NCBI RefSeq assembly: GCF_025024155.1
Contig: NW_026251803.1
Coordinates: forward strand, 1 to 64,000
Direction: 5' to 3'
Length of the DNA stretch: 64,000 nt
Source of the DNA: Gamsiella multidivaricata
Taxonomy: Eukaryota; Mortierellomycota; Mortierellomycetes; Mortierellales; Mortierellaceae
This document shows, piece by piece, positions 23,970-35,761 of this stretch (the stretch's first letter is position 1; every line of letters starts with the position of its first letter). Made by a program: the position numbers and the translations under genes. Under the pieces are notes generated by a model. It did no database searches, was not told where the DNA came from, and was given only the letters and a program-made list of their open reading frames with translations.

Positions 23970-24746
23970 TAAGTATCTTTAGTTAACGTGGGGACCTTTT
24001 TTTTTTTATTAATATAAATCCACATGAGCACGAGACGCATAGTCCGCAAAGGCCTAAAAGCCCTAGATGCCTTCCATGTTAATGATATGGGAACCGGAGG
24101 GCTAATATATAAGGAACGGAGGCGAAGCGTTGAAAATATGATCGGAGACGTAATAAACAGACAGTAACGATGAGCGTTGGAACGATTGATCACCGCCTTC
24201 AACGCGGACTGCAGCGGAATTACGGCGCCGACGGCTATCTTCAAGCAAGCCAGTGTATCAGGTCGGCTATCCAGGGCCTCGTCAAGCTCAACACGGATTT
24301 ACAGGACGCTCGTAAAAGAGATGTGCCATTGGGACGACGGCCTGAAGAGCAGCGGTGACAGGTTTGACTCAACGTTAGCGACACTCGAACCTTTCAAACC
24401 AATGCTCAGGAGCAAGGGCGCCGCGAGCCAGGGAGCTTTTTCGAAAGCTATTTTTTCCTGGCCAGAAAACCAACGCTAGAGGTCCACATGAATGAAATCC
24501 CAGGGTCCATGCCTGCAGTTGTGCCCAGAACCAGTCCAGCCCAGGCTCTTTTCCGCCGCAGAAAACTTAATCTTCCCGTCCTCTTCTCGGTCTCTTCCTC
24601 TCTGCACACCAGTAACAGCACACCCTTTCCTAGCTCGCATCCGGCCGCATCTTTTTCTTTTTAGCTTGCCTCGCCCTCCCCTTCCTTTCCTTTCAGGCAA
24701 CATCTATCCTTCCCTATATCTGACAGAAATATATACAGCATTTACA
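23970..24746. other. Relic tail and promoter of the exchanger gene
   Basis: A plus-strand open frame at 24177-24479 (100 codons) could be the tail of the decayed nuclease gene or an unrelated relic; I recognise no domain in it. The last 250 bp are pyrimidine-rich and probably form the promoter and leader of the gene starting at 24747. Confidence 0.5.
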
Positions 24747-27002
24747 ATGATATCGCATCAAAGTTCAAGCGCCTGCACAATTGGCGCGCCTTTAGAACAT
24801 GCACCACCAGCACCTGCACTTAGACAACAGGATCGCCCCACAGCTGGTACTCAATCCATAGCAGCGGCAGGAGGAACAGAAAAGCAAGAGTTGATTGAGG
24901 ACGAAAAGGATGTAGCGGCAAGGGGACTGACGGACGAAAAGCATCGCTCGAATACGGCTGAGCTAGCAAACATCGCACCTGAGGACATGAGGGTCCTGAG
25001 GGATTACAAGGACGAGATCACAGAGGTCAAAGAGACTGAGCATGGTTCCGATGAACCAGGACACCACAGGACGCTAACAGATCAACTCCACGGACATCGA
25101 CCCGACCGGCATCTGTTCCCATACCGCAGCCTCAGCGAAAACGTACACGCAGCAAAGACGTTTTTGCGGCATTTCTTCTTCCTCTTCTTGATTGTCCCTG
25201 CTTGGGTGATCCCCAATGTACTGATGGCCAAGGCGGAGCACGATCTGGCACTGTCACACGGTGGTGGTGAAGGGGCAGGAGGGGGAGTGGGCAATGAGAC
25301 GGCATCCCACGTTGCGATTGGATATGGGGGATTGAAGTTTATGACATTGTCGGCGGCTGAAGAAGGTGGAGCAGAGGCCCACGGTCCAGAACTGAGCAAG
25401 GCGGCATACTGGGTGATTTTTGTGCTGAACTTGTTGGTGATGATGCACCTGGGCAAGGCAGCCGGCAGGGCACTGGAGGAACTGGTCCCCAAATTTGGGA
25501 TGGTAAGTGGCAGGCCATCCCTTTCTTTTCCTCTCTGACACGCAAGTGGACATGCCTATGATCGTGAATATCCCGAGGAGAAATGGTGGTGTGTGAGTGG
25601 TTCATACTTCCCCCCTTGTTAAGAAAACCTGTAAATTGAATGCTTCCTGAGTTTCCACAAATCTGCTTCCGCCCTATTCTGCAGCTAATAATGGACACGT
25701 TCTTTTTTTATTTCCCGATAACTTTTTGGTTTGTTGGTCTGTCGTAATCGATAAATCGATAACAAAACCATGCGATGTAGCGGGTCGTCAGTGTGTTTGA
25801 TGCCTTGACCAGCAGCACAGTCGAGCTCGCTGTTGCTAGCTTTGCCCTCCGCAAGGGGCTTGTCGTCGTTGTCCAGGCGGCCATGTTGGGCGCAATCTTG
25901 AACAATTTGCTCCTGGTAAGCCCATAGATTCGATCGATTTATTCACACAAGGAGTAACATTAAACGAAACAGGTCCTAATCATGTATTTGTTTATTCGCA
26001 TATTGTATAGATGATGGGAATTGCCATCTTCGTGGGAGGTATATACAACCACCAGCAGAAGCTGAAAAAGGTGAACCTCATGTCCTGTTGGCAATGCTAG
26101 TGAATTTTCTCTTCCTCGCGTACTGACGCCTGTTTTTTTTGTCGTATTACTCCCATCTCATTCAGGAAACAACCCAGACCAGCGTCAACATCCTGATGAT
26201 CACTTGTATTGCTTATGTGGTCCCCATCGGCCTCGAATCGACCCTACTTCAAGTCTACAAGAATATCTCGCCAGCTGGTGCCGATCAGACCGCGATCCGC
26301 CTTATAGTCGAGGCTGATATTCTGAAGCTCTCCAAAATCATGTCGGTCATCCTCCTGATTGTGTATCTGTCCTGTCTGTTCTTCCAGTTCCACCACGAAA
26401 CGTTTATGATCACGCCCGAAGCCAAGCATGAGGGCTCCCATACACTCGAGCGCCGCTACGCTCATTTCTGGTTCGCAGGCCTGGCTTATGTAGCCTCAAT
26501 GGCAGCTCAAATCTACTCGGCTAACTTGCTTGTTCACGCAGTCGAAGGACTCGGACGACTGCACCACCTCAACGACTCCTTCGTGGGATTTGTCCTGCTT
26601 CCGATTGTGCTGATCGCAGACTTGCAGGAAGAGGTCATCGCAATTCGAGAGTCAAAGGCAAATCGACTGGATAGGTCCGTAGCCCTCATGGTCGGCTCCT
26701 GCATGCAGATCGCACTACTAGTCACGCCCATATTGGTAATCCTGGGCTGGGTCATGGACGTGCCTATGACGTTCAAGTTCACTATCCTTGAGGTCGTTAT
26801 CTTGGCAACCTCAGTCTTGCTGATCAACTATTTGATTCAGGATCATGAAACCAATTGGTTGGAGGGCGTCATGTTGCTGGCGGTCTTCATCATGTGTGCT
26901 ATCGCGTTCTTCTACGACGATTCGCACGTTGAACTCATCTCCGGCGAGGGAACCACCATCAGTGGGGATGGTGTCGGTGGAGCGCCAGCAGCACTACACT
27001 AA
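24747..27002 (+). CDS. CaCA-superfamily cation/proton exchanger (CAX/VCX1-like)
   Basis: Four exons: 24747-25502, 25781-25915, 26011-26070, 26166-27002, in phase, 595 aa. A hydrophilic N-terminus of about 135 residues precedes roughly eleven membrane helices. CAX proteins move Ca2+ or other divalent ions into the vacuole in exchange for protons. The first alpha repeat is encoded by exon 2: ALTSSTVELAVASFALRKGL then VQAAMLGAILNNLLL. The second is PIVLIADLQEEVIAIRESK then VGSCMQIALLVTPILVILGW. In most CAX proteins these repeats carry GNxxE signatures; here the Gly-Asn pair is replaced (SSTVE and ADLQEE) while the glutamates remain, so ion choice may differ. A loop rich in Gly and an acidic C-terminal turn are present. 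Overall fold confidence is high, substrate unknown. Confidence 0.85.
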
Positions 27003-27067
27003 GCCATCGTAGCCGTAGCTTTACACAAGTGCGCATGTTTATTATATATATTTATAGAGTTGCAAAT

Positions 27068-27556
27068 CTACGCTGTTGGTGCAGAAGAAGACCCTGTAGA
27101 AGGTGATGATGGCGGTGATGGCGATGACAAGGAGGCAGCCGCAGTTTTGCGCTGTTCTTCCCCGCCGCCGTAGAGGATATCATGACGCTTTTGCTCTGCG
27201 ATTCTGATCTGCATTTCCCGATCCCGTCGCTCAAAATTGGTGAATGTTGTGTCAGACCCGTTGCCAAATCCTCCCAAGAACGCTGCGACCATCAGCCATG
27301 CCTATCCACCATAATAGAGGCAAATTGTGTAAGGTCAGTATGGGTGTATCAAACGATTTTTTAATAAACAAAAAAATAAAAAAAACTACAGGTGTACCTT
27401 TTGTGGAGGTCGAACGGCTGCAAATTTGGGCCAGGTGGCCTGGAGGACGCCCCCGGCGAACAAGGCAACACTGCAGTACTTGAGGGCACCGATGGCACCT
27501 CCGCGCATAGCCTCCGCAGCGGCAGCATCGTCCATGTTCTGTTTGATCAGACGCAT
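27068..27556 (-). CDS. Small two-helix membrane protein, function unknown
   Basis: Two exons: 27556-27398 and 27301-27068 (intron 96 nt, phase 0), 130 aa. Residues about 20-37 (GAIGALKYCSVALFAGGV) and about 53-66 (KAWLMVAAFLGGFG) are hydrophobic; they flank a short PKFAAVRPPQK loop. A charged helix (NFERRDREMQIRIAEQKRHD) and a Ser/Pro-rich tail follow. The layout resembles small mitochondrial inner-membrane proteins such as respiratory-complex accessory subunits, but I cannot name a family. The start ATG at 27556 is the first of the open frame. Confidence 0.65.
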
Positions 27557-28863
27557 TTTCTGATTATATATATTCTTAAAGTTGTGATTAAGTGTCGAAG
27601 GAAGGGATCTGCCTGAACAGCGTGGGTATTAAAATGGAGAGAGAGCTGAGAGTTGCTGAGAGATGATCCTGAGGACGCTTGTTCTTGGGTGTGGTACGTA
27701 GTAAGTGTCGGATGGAGCGTATGTGTAAGCGAGTTCTTTTGTTTTAAAGGTGCATTCTCCCACAACGACAGTGCAGCTTCAATTTATATGAAAAATCGGA
27801 CCCGGTATTTCAATCTAGATTTGCGCCCGATCCACTCCACGGGTGACGACGACGCGTGGATGTGCTCAATTTGGGAGTTCCGGATCGAAAGGTGGAGGAG
27901 CAGGATGCCGGCGAATATAGGCGGTTTCATTGTCAGTCCCCATTCCATGTATCTCTTCTAATGTCCTCTGCATTCATTATGGCGAACTGTTAGGTTGCTC
28001 CTGTCCTCTCATTGAAGAACGGATCAGGAACTATGTCGGCGCCAGGAACTATGTCGGCACCAGGGACTTTGCAGCCTACGGTCGCACCGGTTGATCGATA
28101 CGATGCCACGACGCACAGCTCCTGAAGTATTCACGGTTTAGAGCATCTCCCAGCGGCCTAGTGATCAGCAGTGTGTTTTCATGGGCATGGGCTATGTGCG
28201 AACCACGACAAGAGTGCGAGTGCGCAGCTGCTCAAAATAAACGGGGTTTGCAAATTTTAAGCGTGAGTAAATAGGCTATCCCGCACCCGAAGAGCGCCGG
28301 CCTCGGCTTGCGTTTTAAACATTTCTGTCGATTCCGCCCTTGAAATGAAGGGAAAATTTTATGCAACCGGGCTTGACAATAAAGGTCAGCGCTGCCTCCC
28401 TTACGAAAGCGTCCCCACGACGCTGACTCCTAATGAATCTTATTGTGGGACTGGACGTCCGTCGACTGAAAAGCCTTGTTAGTCAGCTAACCATCCATAC
28501 TCACACTACTCACACTCCACATTATTTCTTTACACGAAGGACTACGGGTTCGTAACAGGCAAATCGAGATTATTCTTGATCAAAAGGGCCGACAAGCTAG
28601 AAGCGAAAGCTGGCCGTGCAGGGATTCATACTTCATACTTCAATGGACCATGGTGTTGCCGCCAGTATACTCATATCTTATTTCATGGAAAGGAAGGGTA
28701 TATATACTTGTATCTGCTTCATAAGGACCTTATGTGAGTGGATAATGTGCGAATAGAGAATCGATCGACGTGGGAGTAGCGGGTATCAACGGAAATGACA
28801 GCATGTATGGTGTTTGAAAAGAAATGCATAAAACATGTGGAATATGGATGGCGACGGCCGTTT
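27557..28863. other. Gene-free spacer with a short tandem duplication
   Basis: No open frame here shows domain-like sequence or good splice support. An 18-bp unit (CAGGAACTATGTCGGCGC and a near copy) is repeated in tandem at about 28025-28068. The rest must hold the promoter of the small membrane protein and the 3' end of the NTF2-like gene. Confidence 0.6.
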
Positions 28864-31039
28864 TTAGGCCCGGCTCTCGGTGCCAGTAATCGCTTTGGTG
28901 TTGACCTGTGGCCTCATCATCTGTCGCATTCTCGTCACTTCCTCCCTTGCTGTAGCGACACGCTTTTCAACAGTGTCCTTGGCCTGATCAACCATCGTCT
29001 GCGCTTTCAGGGTCATTTCCCGCGATCGCTGTTGAATCTCTGCACTGGACTTTTCGATAATCTCGGTCGAGATTTTTTGGACTTCCTCCGCTCGGAACTG
29101 CAGGTAGCCAGTGGTCTGGTTGGCGGTATGCAAGAAACCTCCTGCGCTCGTAAGTACTGATCCAAGAACATTTCTAAAGCAGGGAGGTTAACGACCACAC
29201 TGCGTTGTTAAAAAATCTCGTCCGTTGACGACATATCAAAAGAATGATTGCTGCAATCAGGCGCGTGCTGAATTTTCGAACTTACCGGACGACGTGGTCG
29301 TACCACCAACCAAGAAGTGGCATACTCTGCACAATACCCTCGAGGGTCCAGGAGTCCTGGTGACTGTAGATCATCGGTCCGATGGGCGAGTCGCGGAAGT
29401 GCAGTGTGGTCGTCGCGGGCACTTGAAGATGCAGCAGTGGAAAGAGTCGCGGTCGCAGGTTCTGAACCAAAGAGATTATAGCGGTGTGTCCACTATGGTA
29501 GAGAAATGTGGATCAATGCTTTGATCAGTATACTGGTAACAAGCATCATTTGGATACAAGAACTTTTGACATAGGAGAGGGGAAGAGCTTTGTCGTACAC
29601 TATGATCTAAGCTCATTAAAAAGAATTGCTGGATCCAAGTTGGTCAAAGCGCCCTATGGATCCTATATTATTTTTTTTCCCCTGCCCGAAAACTTCAACA
29701 CCGCCAGTGCATTGGACATCGTTGGGCGCCTTTAAACGATAGTTGATGAAGTATCCTGACTGTCAGTACAATCAAATCCAGTTGGATCCATGTCGTGTGT
29801 ATTGATCATGTTCAGTCGCATGCCTCTTTGTGTGTCGCGAAAAGTTATAAGATGCAATATGAAGTCACATCCTTGCAATCCTCTTGCAGATCCAGGTACG
29901 GGGCCCTGCAACATGCTATGGAAACATATGCCTCCTGCTGTTGCGTGCTTCTTACGTTTGTTGCAATATCATTCCTCTCGCTAAAACAGATAATATTCGC
30001 TTTCGAACCATACGTTGGCGACTCCGAAATTATCGGCTCATGCTCTCGTTTTTGTCCTGCATTCTGCTCCAAGGATGTCTATCCCACATGCCAATTTTTT
30101 TTCTTTTTTTTTTTGTTAACTTACTCAAAGACGATATTGGTGACTTCGGGCTCATCCTTGTTTAATGAGGTCCACACCCGAAAGACTTTTCGAATGTTGT
30201 ATTTGCCTTCAATGGTAAGCGCAGGATGGATATATCTATAGAAGCAAATGAATGAAGTTAGAAAAACCTGCTTTCACAATGCAAGAGTGACCCTACCAAA
30301 CGAAAACTGCTGGCTCAATGATTTTGGCCTTTCGCCCGTGAAAGAGAGGCAGGTGAAGGAAGTGCACATGCAAAACCGCGTAATGTGGCACAGGCCAGAA
30401 CACAGTATTATCCCCATCTTCCAAAAATCAAAGGCATACATGGCATGGCCGAAGGCCATCGTATGTATGCGGTGTGCTGTTAAAGTGAAAAGGAACGTGC
30501 CATAGAAGAAAAGAGACAATAGCGGTTATCAACGAACTAATGCACTTTCCACATGCTTCTGTGAACCATGCACACAAACCTGCCTTGGCAAGCCATGCTT
30601 TTTCCCTCCCTTTTCCAATGATGCTTTGTGTAGCAGCAACGAAAGACGGAGGGGACAAAAGAATAAGACCATGGCCGGAGAGGAACTTACTTGGCGTCAT
30701 CGGTGAAGAAATCATCAAGGATTTCCTTGTGCATCTCTTCGTCGTAGCTGGTCAAGCGGTTGGCAATCCACCAGATAAACTCCATGTTCTTGTCTGCTCC
30801 AAACAGTCGAGCATCCAAGAAAAAAAACCCTTGTTAGTAACTGGCATATGAAACCATTTTATTTGCTTCCTTGTGGGGCGGATGGGTTGCTTGATTGGGG
30901 GTTGAGATAATAATCGTGCTTGCTTACCAGTGATTAAGTCGTGGTTGTTGCTGCTGATGTTGCTCATGCCACTGACGCTGCTCATCGAAGAGGACTCATA
31001 GCTTCGATCAGAAGATCCCATCGTGTATAGGTCTTTCAT
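28864..31039 (-). CDS. NTF2-like (SnoaL-type fold) protein with long C-terminal helix; one exon unresolved
   Basis: Clear exons: 31039-30928, 30793-30691, 30235-30125, 29461-29286, 29173-28864. The first three join in phase (DDFFTDDA, then KYIHPALTIEGKYNIRKVF across a 455-nt intron), and the last two join in phase (WWYDHVVR then NVLGSVL). Exon 3 ends in phase 2 but the next starts in phase 0, so at least one exon between 30118 and 29462 is missing from my model. A candidate beginning GMRLNMINTHDMDPTG lies near 29845-29775. The pattern 'FFTDDA..HP....G...I...FRVWTSLN' followed by TTLHFRDSP..IYSHQDSW is that of a cone-shaped NTF2-like domain. The last exon is an amphipathic helix, perhaps membrane- or lipid-associated. 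Function unknown. Confidence 0.65.
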
Positions 31040-32025
31040 TTCTTTTGCCGCAGTGGAGGAATGTCCTGAGTGTCCAATGGGATGACTGTGTGGTAGACTG
31101 ATTCGATTCCAATGAGCTCCGCCGAGTTTTTTTTTTTTTTTTTTTGCTCTTGTCCGATTACAGTGAGGATGCTGGTGGGGTTGAAGACTCGACAGAAAAA
31201 GCGATGAGAAGGATGGGAGAATGAAGGTATTTGCGAGTGAGGAAAAGGTGGAAAGGAAGAAAGGGGCGAAGAAATCCAGTCGAATGCACGACGAGCATCC
31301 GCAGTGATACAGGCACTAGTGGCCGCCCAGCATCCTTTCTGTGTCGTGAAGAACCGTCAGAGAAAGTGCCGCCGCGCATCTACCACTCTTTTCCAAGTCG
31401 TCTTTTCCCTATGAAAACCGTGCATATCTGCATGTAAGCCGACATGAGTTAGCATCGCCATCGATAGCGTCCTTTTGAATGCAATAGGCAGCATGTGGAT
31501 GTGGATACAAGGCCTACAGCCCATAGCTGCGCCGTATAAATCCAAAAAAAAACTATCGACGCGACTTCCAAAAACAACGGTACTACACCTTGAAAGAGCA
31601 TCGCTTTGAAATCCGCTCATTTCGTGTTCCTCGTCCCGAAAACATACATTTCTGTAAGCAAACATCTCTGCCGCGTATTTCTTACCCAGCGGACCCGATT
31701 GCCGTAGGCCTGCTTCAACAGCTTCCCTCGTAGCCCACTTTTAACATCTTTATTCCCATGCCGTCTACTGGAATTGCTGTAGTAAACCAGTGGTTGGAAT
31801 AAACGTCGGTACAAGTATGTGCTTGAGCAAGGGAATGACCATATTCCGAGCTGGGTCTTGTAGTCGGACCTTGATTTCTCGTTTGCGACCAGAGCTCGTG
31901 AACAAAAGGAGAAGCACACTGAGAAAGAAGATCGGTGACAATTGCAGGAGGAAGTCCAGCTTTAGGCGCTGTCCGAGGACGTTGCGATTGATTTTGGCAC
32001 GACCGCACCGGCGAAGGTCTTCTCT
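31040..32025. other. Promoter region and spacer, no gene seen
   Basis: A T-run (about 31127-31145) lies 90 bp upstream of the NTF2-like start. Open frames on both strands (for example 31790-32050 plus) are Arg/Ser-rich and unconvincing. Confidence 0.55.
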
Positions 32026-32286
32026 ATGTCGGCTCTGGCGGGAGCACTAGAGAGCGAGTCCTCTACTGAAGAGATGTCCAGGAAACGCGTAAGGAAGGAT
32101 GTCATATCCTCGATGGAGCTCTACGGTCCAATGACAGATTCAGAGCGGGACGCGTGGGACAGAGTGGAAAGACTACAATGAGAGGTGCATGAGAGAGAGC
32201 GGCAGTTAAAAGATTCATGGGGCCTGTTGAAGGGAGCGCAACGCCAGTTGCAGGAGTCGAGCCTTATACGAAGAGTTCATGAATGA
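32026..32286 (+). pseudogene. Broken coiled-coil ORF
   Basis: From the ATG at 32026 the frame reads a charged, helix-prone protein (TEEMSRKRVRKDVISSMELY; DSERDAWDRVERLQ). It is cut by TGA at 32179-32181 and resumes in the same frame as EVHERERQLKDSWGLLKGAQ up to a second TGA at 32284-32286. The heptad-like pattern is continuous across the first stop, which suggests a once-intact coiled coil. Further charged fragments appear in other frames to about 32770. No family recognised. Confidence 0.45.
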
Positions 32287-32907
32287 ATTCAATGTACCCA
32301 CCAAGTCTATTGATTCGTATCGAGGAACACGACAAACAGCGAGGCAAGAGGCTCGCAATGGACAAACAGTGCGTTGTCAGCCATCGCCACGAGATCTGAA
32401 TGAATACGTTGCAACGACACAACCCATACGTGGAATTAGCAATTATTCGGGGAGCTCGCCGAAGACTATTGTGGATGTTTTAAAGGACAGAATCCTCGAG
32501 GCCGGTACTCCCATACGAGCATTGCACGTATGTTTGCCTCTAATCCTCGACAATTTGCTCTCGGCATGAACTTGGCAGGCAGATGGCCTTGTGGCCCTCG
32601 AATTACGTCGTGCCAGGACACGGAATAAGCAGGATGATGGTTGCTATGGAGCTCCGTTACAAGAAGGTTGGCAACACGAGAAATCTCGTGGAAACTCTTG
32701 ACATCAAGGCAAAGAGGCGTAATAATCTGGAGGAAAGGAACTCGGGCAAGTTCAAGGACGCGCTTATTGCGTAGTTTCCCGAGTCATGCTATATCCAACA
32801 TCGCAATTGATCTCACTTAATTCTTTGTTTATTGTGCCTTTCAGCTAATTTCTAAGACCATAACTGCAATGCCAAACCATCTCCTCAAGTGTCTATCGTT
32901 GAACATT
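32287..32907. other. Possible continuation of the broken ORF; 3' spacer
   Basis: Short plus-strand open frames (32279-32569, 32583-32774) have charged, protein-like stretches (MELRYKKVGNTRNLVETLDI) but shifted frames and no start context. They are probably remains of the same decayed gene. The last 130 bp are AT-rich 3' flank of the carboxylase gene. Confidence 0.4.
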
Positions 32908-35761
32908 TTACTGAATATCGCAAAGAGTCGTTCCGGCCTCAATCATATCGCCCTCGCCAACATTCAGCTTCAATGTGCCGTCGTGGCGCGCATACAGGCG
33001 GACTTCGGTCTTCATGGACTCCATAGTCAGGATCGCCTGGTTCTTCTTCACGACCGTACCAGTTGGGACCAGGATCTTGAGAATCTTGCAAGGCATGGGT
33101 GCCGTATAGGGCGAGAAGACATCGTCCTCGCCCTCAGCTGCGCTCTTCAGTTTATCCTTGCGTGCAAACAGGATTTGCTTGCCACCAAAGTCCTTGGTGT
33201 GCACGTAAATCTCCGTGTTGTGGAGCTCAATCGATCCATTCGCAATGTTATAGTCGCGCGTAACCCCATCTATAGACAAAGCGATTAAACCATTAGTCCA
33301 TCATCATGATTTTGGGCACAAAGCGCGACTCCTTCCCAGGGAGAACAATGCAGTGGAGCTTACCAATGGTGCAGCGAAGGACACCGCTGCGCTCGCCAAG
33401 ATCATCCTCCTCCACAACCACCTTGCCCAATCCAACTTTGGCGGTGCGCCATGGGCCTGGTTCCTCGCCTGCCACAACAGCCCTATAGAGGACCTCGAAC
33501 TTCTTCTCAGCCTGCTTCTGATTGGGAGGAACCCAAGCACCGGGCTTGACAATGTGTTCGTACTGAAGCTCGATCGTCCGCTCGGCGACCTCACCCACAT
33601 AACCATCCTGCTGCTTCTTGTGCTTCACATATCTCCAACCGCTAGGAATATATCGAAGTTCTGAGCGAGCTTGCTCACGCAGATGCCATCCCCAGAGCAT
33701 GGGCACGATCGCAAGACGATCTTCATCTGGATGAGGCGCATTGTTCTGCTTATGGATAGCCTCCTCATCAATGAATCGAGTCGACAGTCTTCCAGCCTGA
33801 AACCGTGGATGTTGCAGCACCTGGATCAAGAACTTGCGGTTCGTTGTCAGACCCAAGGCGACAGTCTCACGCATCGCCAGAGCCATCTTTTGGATAGCCT
33901 GATCACGCGTGGGTGCCCAGACGGAGATCTTGGAGATCATGGGATCGTAGAAGATGCTGATTTCGGAGCCTGTTTCGATGCCGCTGTCGTATCGAACGCT
34001 CTCAGCGGTGCACTGCTTCCAGCGTCTGATCTTGCCGGTGCAGGGCAGGAACTCGTTCTCTGGGTCTTCGGCATAAAGTCGGCACTCGATGGAGTGACCC
34101 TAATAAGGCAGAACGATATGGACAATGGATAAAATGAAAAGTCAGATATTTTCTTCGTCTTCTTCGCCTTCCTTAGTTCAGCTCTCTGTACTTCGCAGTC
34201 AACACATTCTTGTGCATCTTACATTCAGCTGAAGGTTGGGAAGCTGGGTCTTGGAGATATCGAATCCTTGGGCGACCAAGATCTGCAACTCCACCAAATC
34301 GAGACCGGTTACCAGCTCCGTGACAGGGTGCTCGACCTGGAGACGAGTATTCATCTCCAAAAAGTAGAACTTGCGGGTGGCATCATCCTACAAAGATGGG
34401 AAGTGGACATCAGGACATCATTGGTAAGAGAGAACAACATTAAGTGCGCTTGTATACTAATCGCGTTGTGATGTATTTAGTTACTTACCACAATAAATTC
34501 AATGGTTCCGGCTCCTTCGTACCGCAACAGTTTGCCGATCTTAACCGCAGCTGTGGTCATCTCATGGCGCAGCTTGTCGTCCATCATTGGTGAAGGGGTT
34601 TCTTCAATCACCTTTTGGTGTCTGCGCTGAATACTGCACTCGCGTTCGAAGCAATGGTACACATTGCCATGCTTATCACCCATGATCTGGATCTCAATGT
34701 GACGGGCGTTCGAGAAGTACTTTTCGATCAACAGGTTGTCACTTCCAAAGGATCGCAGCGCCTCGGATTTGGCCATCTCGATCTCGTCTTTGAGAGCTGA
34801 GGCCTCACGCACGATACGCATACCCTTTCCTCCGCCTCCGGCAGAGGCCTTCAAAAGGACGGGGAAGTCGATCTGGATTGCCTGTTGGATCAGATTGTCA
34901 ATGCTTTGATCCGCACCGTTGTAACCTGGAATCAATGGAATCGACGGTTCCTTGGCAGCCAGCAAGTTCTTGGAGGCGATCTAGTGAAAGCCATAAAGCA
35001 CCGAAAAAGGATGCTGCATTAGTCAAGACTCAGCTCAAGAGCCAATAGGTGGAGCAGCAACCAATGGGGCTTCAAGTCTTTTACCTTATCTCCAATGGCA
35101 AGAATCGACTCGGGTTGAGGTCCAATGAAGTTGATGCCAGCATCGGTACAAGCCTTTGCAAAGTCAGTGTTCTCAGACAAGAAGCCGTAACCTACAATAT
35201 ACGATGGCACGTTTTAGACCTACAAACGCAACGAGCTATGGAAAAATGAAGGGAACAGTTTGGGTCGTACCTGGGTGGATAGCATCCGCTCCAGTGAGAC
35301 GACATGCCTCGAGGATCTTGTCGCCGCATAGATAGGACTCTGAGGAAGGCGAGGGTCCGATGAAGACGGACTCGTCAGCCATTCTGACGAACAGAGCATT
35401 CTGATCACTGTTATTGGAGAGTGTAGTAAAGAGACAAACGTCGCATTAAAATCAGGCGTGGAGAAATAAATCCATCCTCCGATGCATACACCCGCCCCGT
35501 TCGGCCGGCCCGATCGATGGATCGGTCTCTGCAGACAAACGCGTCCGCCAGGAACAGGCAGGACAAGAGCTGTGTAGGACATGTGTATTTGTTATATTTT
35601 TTTTTCTGTGTATGAAAACCAGGGTACTGGTCTTGCACATACGCCTCGGAGTATACGGCAACGGTGGCGATACCGAGCTTGCGGCAGGTCTTTATGACTC
35701 TGCAGGCAATCTCTCCACGGTTTGCGATCAGGACCTTGCGAATGGGCTGGGAGTGGGTCAT
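32908..35761 (-). CDS. Biotin-dependent acyl-CoA carboxylase alpha subunit (biotin carboxylase + biotin carrier domain)
   Basis: Seven exons: 35761-35643, 35407-35271, 35191-35085, 34980-34489, 34387-34223, 34099-33364, 33269-32908, in phase, 705 aa. The enzyme carboxylates biotin with ATP and bicarbonate; a separate beta subunit would pass CO2 to methylcrotonyl-, propionyl- or another acyl-CoA. Seen: the N-terminal [23 protein letters not shown], the ATP-grasp loop [39 protein letters not shown] and [13 protein letters not shown]. The carrier domain at the C-terminus holds [12 protein letters not shown] with the biotinylated Lys672; the usual animal form is AMKM, so MESMK marks a subfamily. 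No clear mitochondrial presequence is present, so location is open. No beta-subunit gene is in this window. Confidence 0.9.

Noticed and set aside
29795..30241. 148-codon plus-strand frame
   Set aside because: Overlaps antisense to an NTF2-like exon and ends in T-run-encoded Phe; it starts with non-protein-like text.
30297..30417. Possible cassette exon in the NTF2-like gene (text such as HVHFLHLPLFHGRKAKI)
   Set aside because: Including it breaks the phase and gives an immediate stop, while direct joining of the flanking exons is in phase and makes sense as protein.
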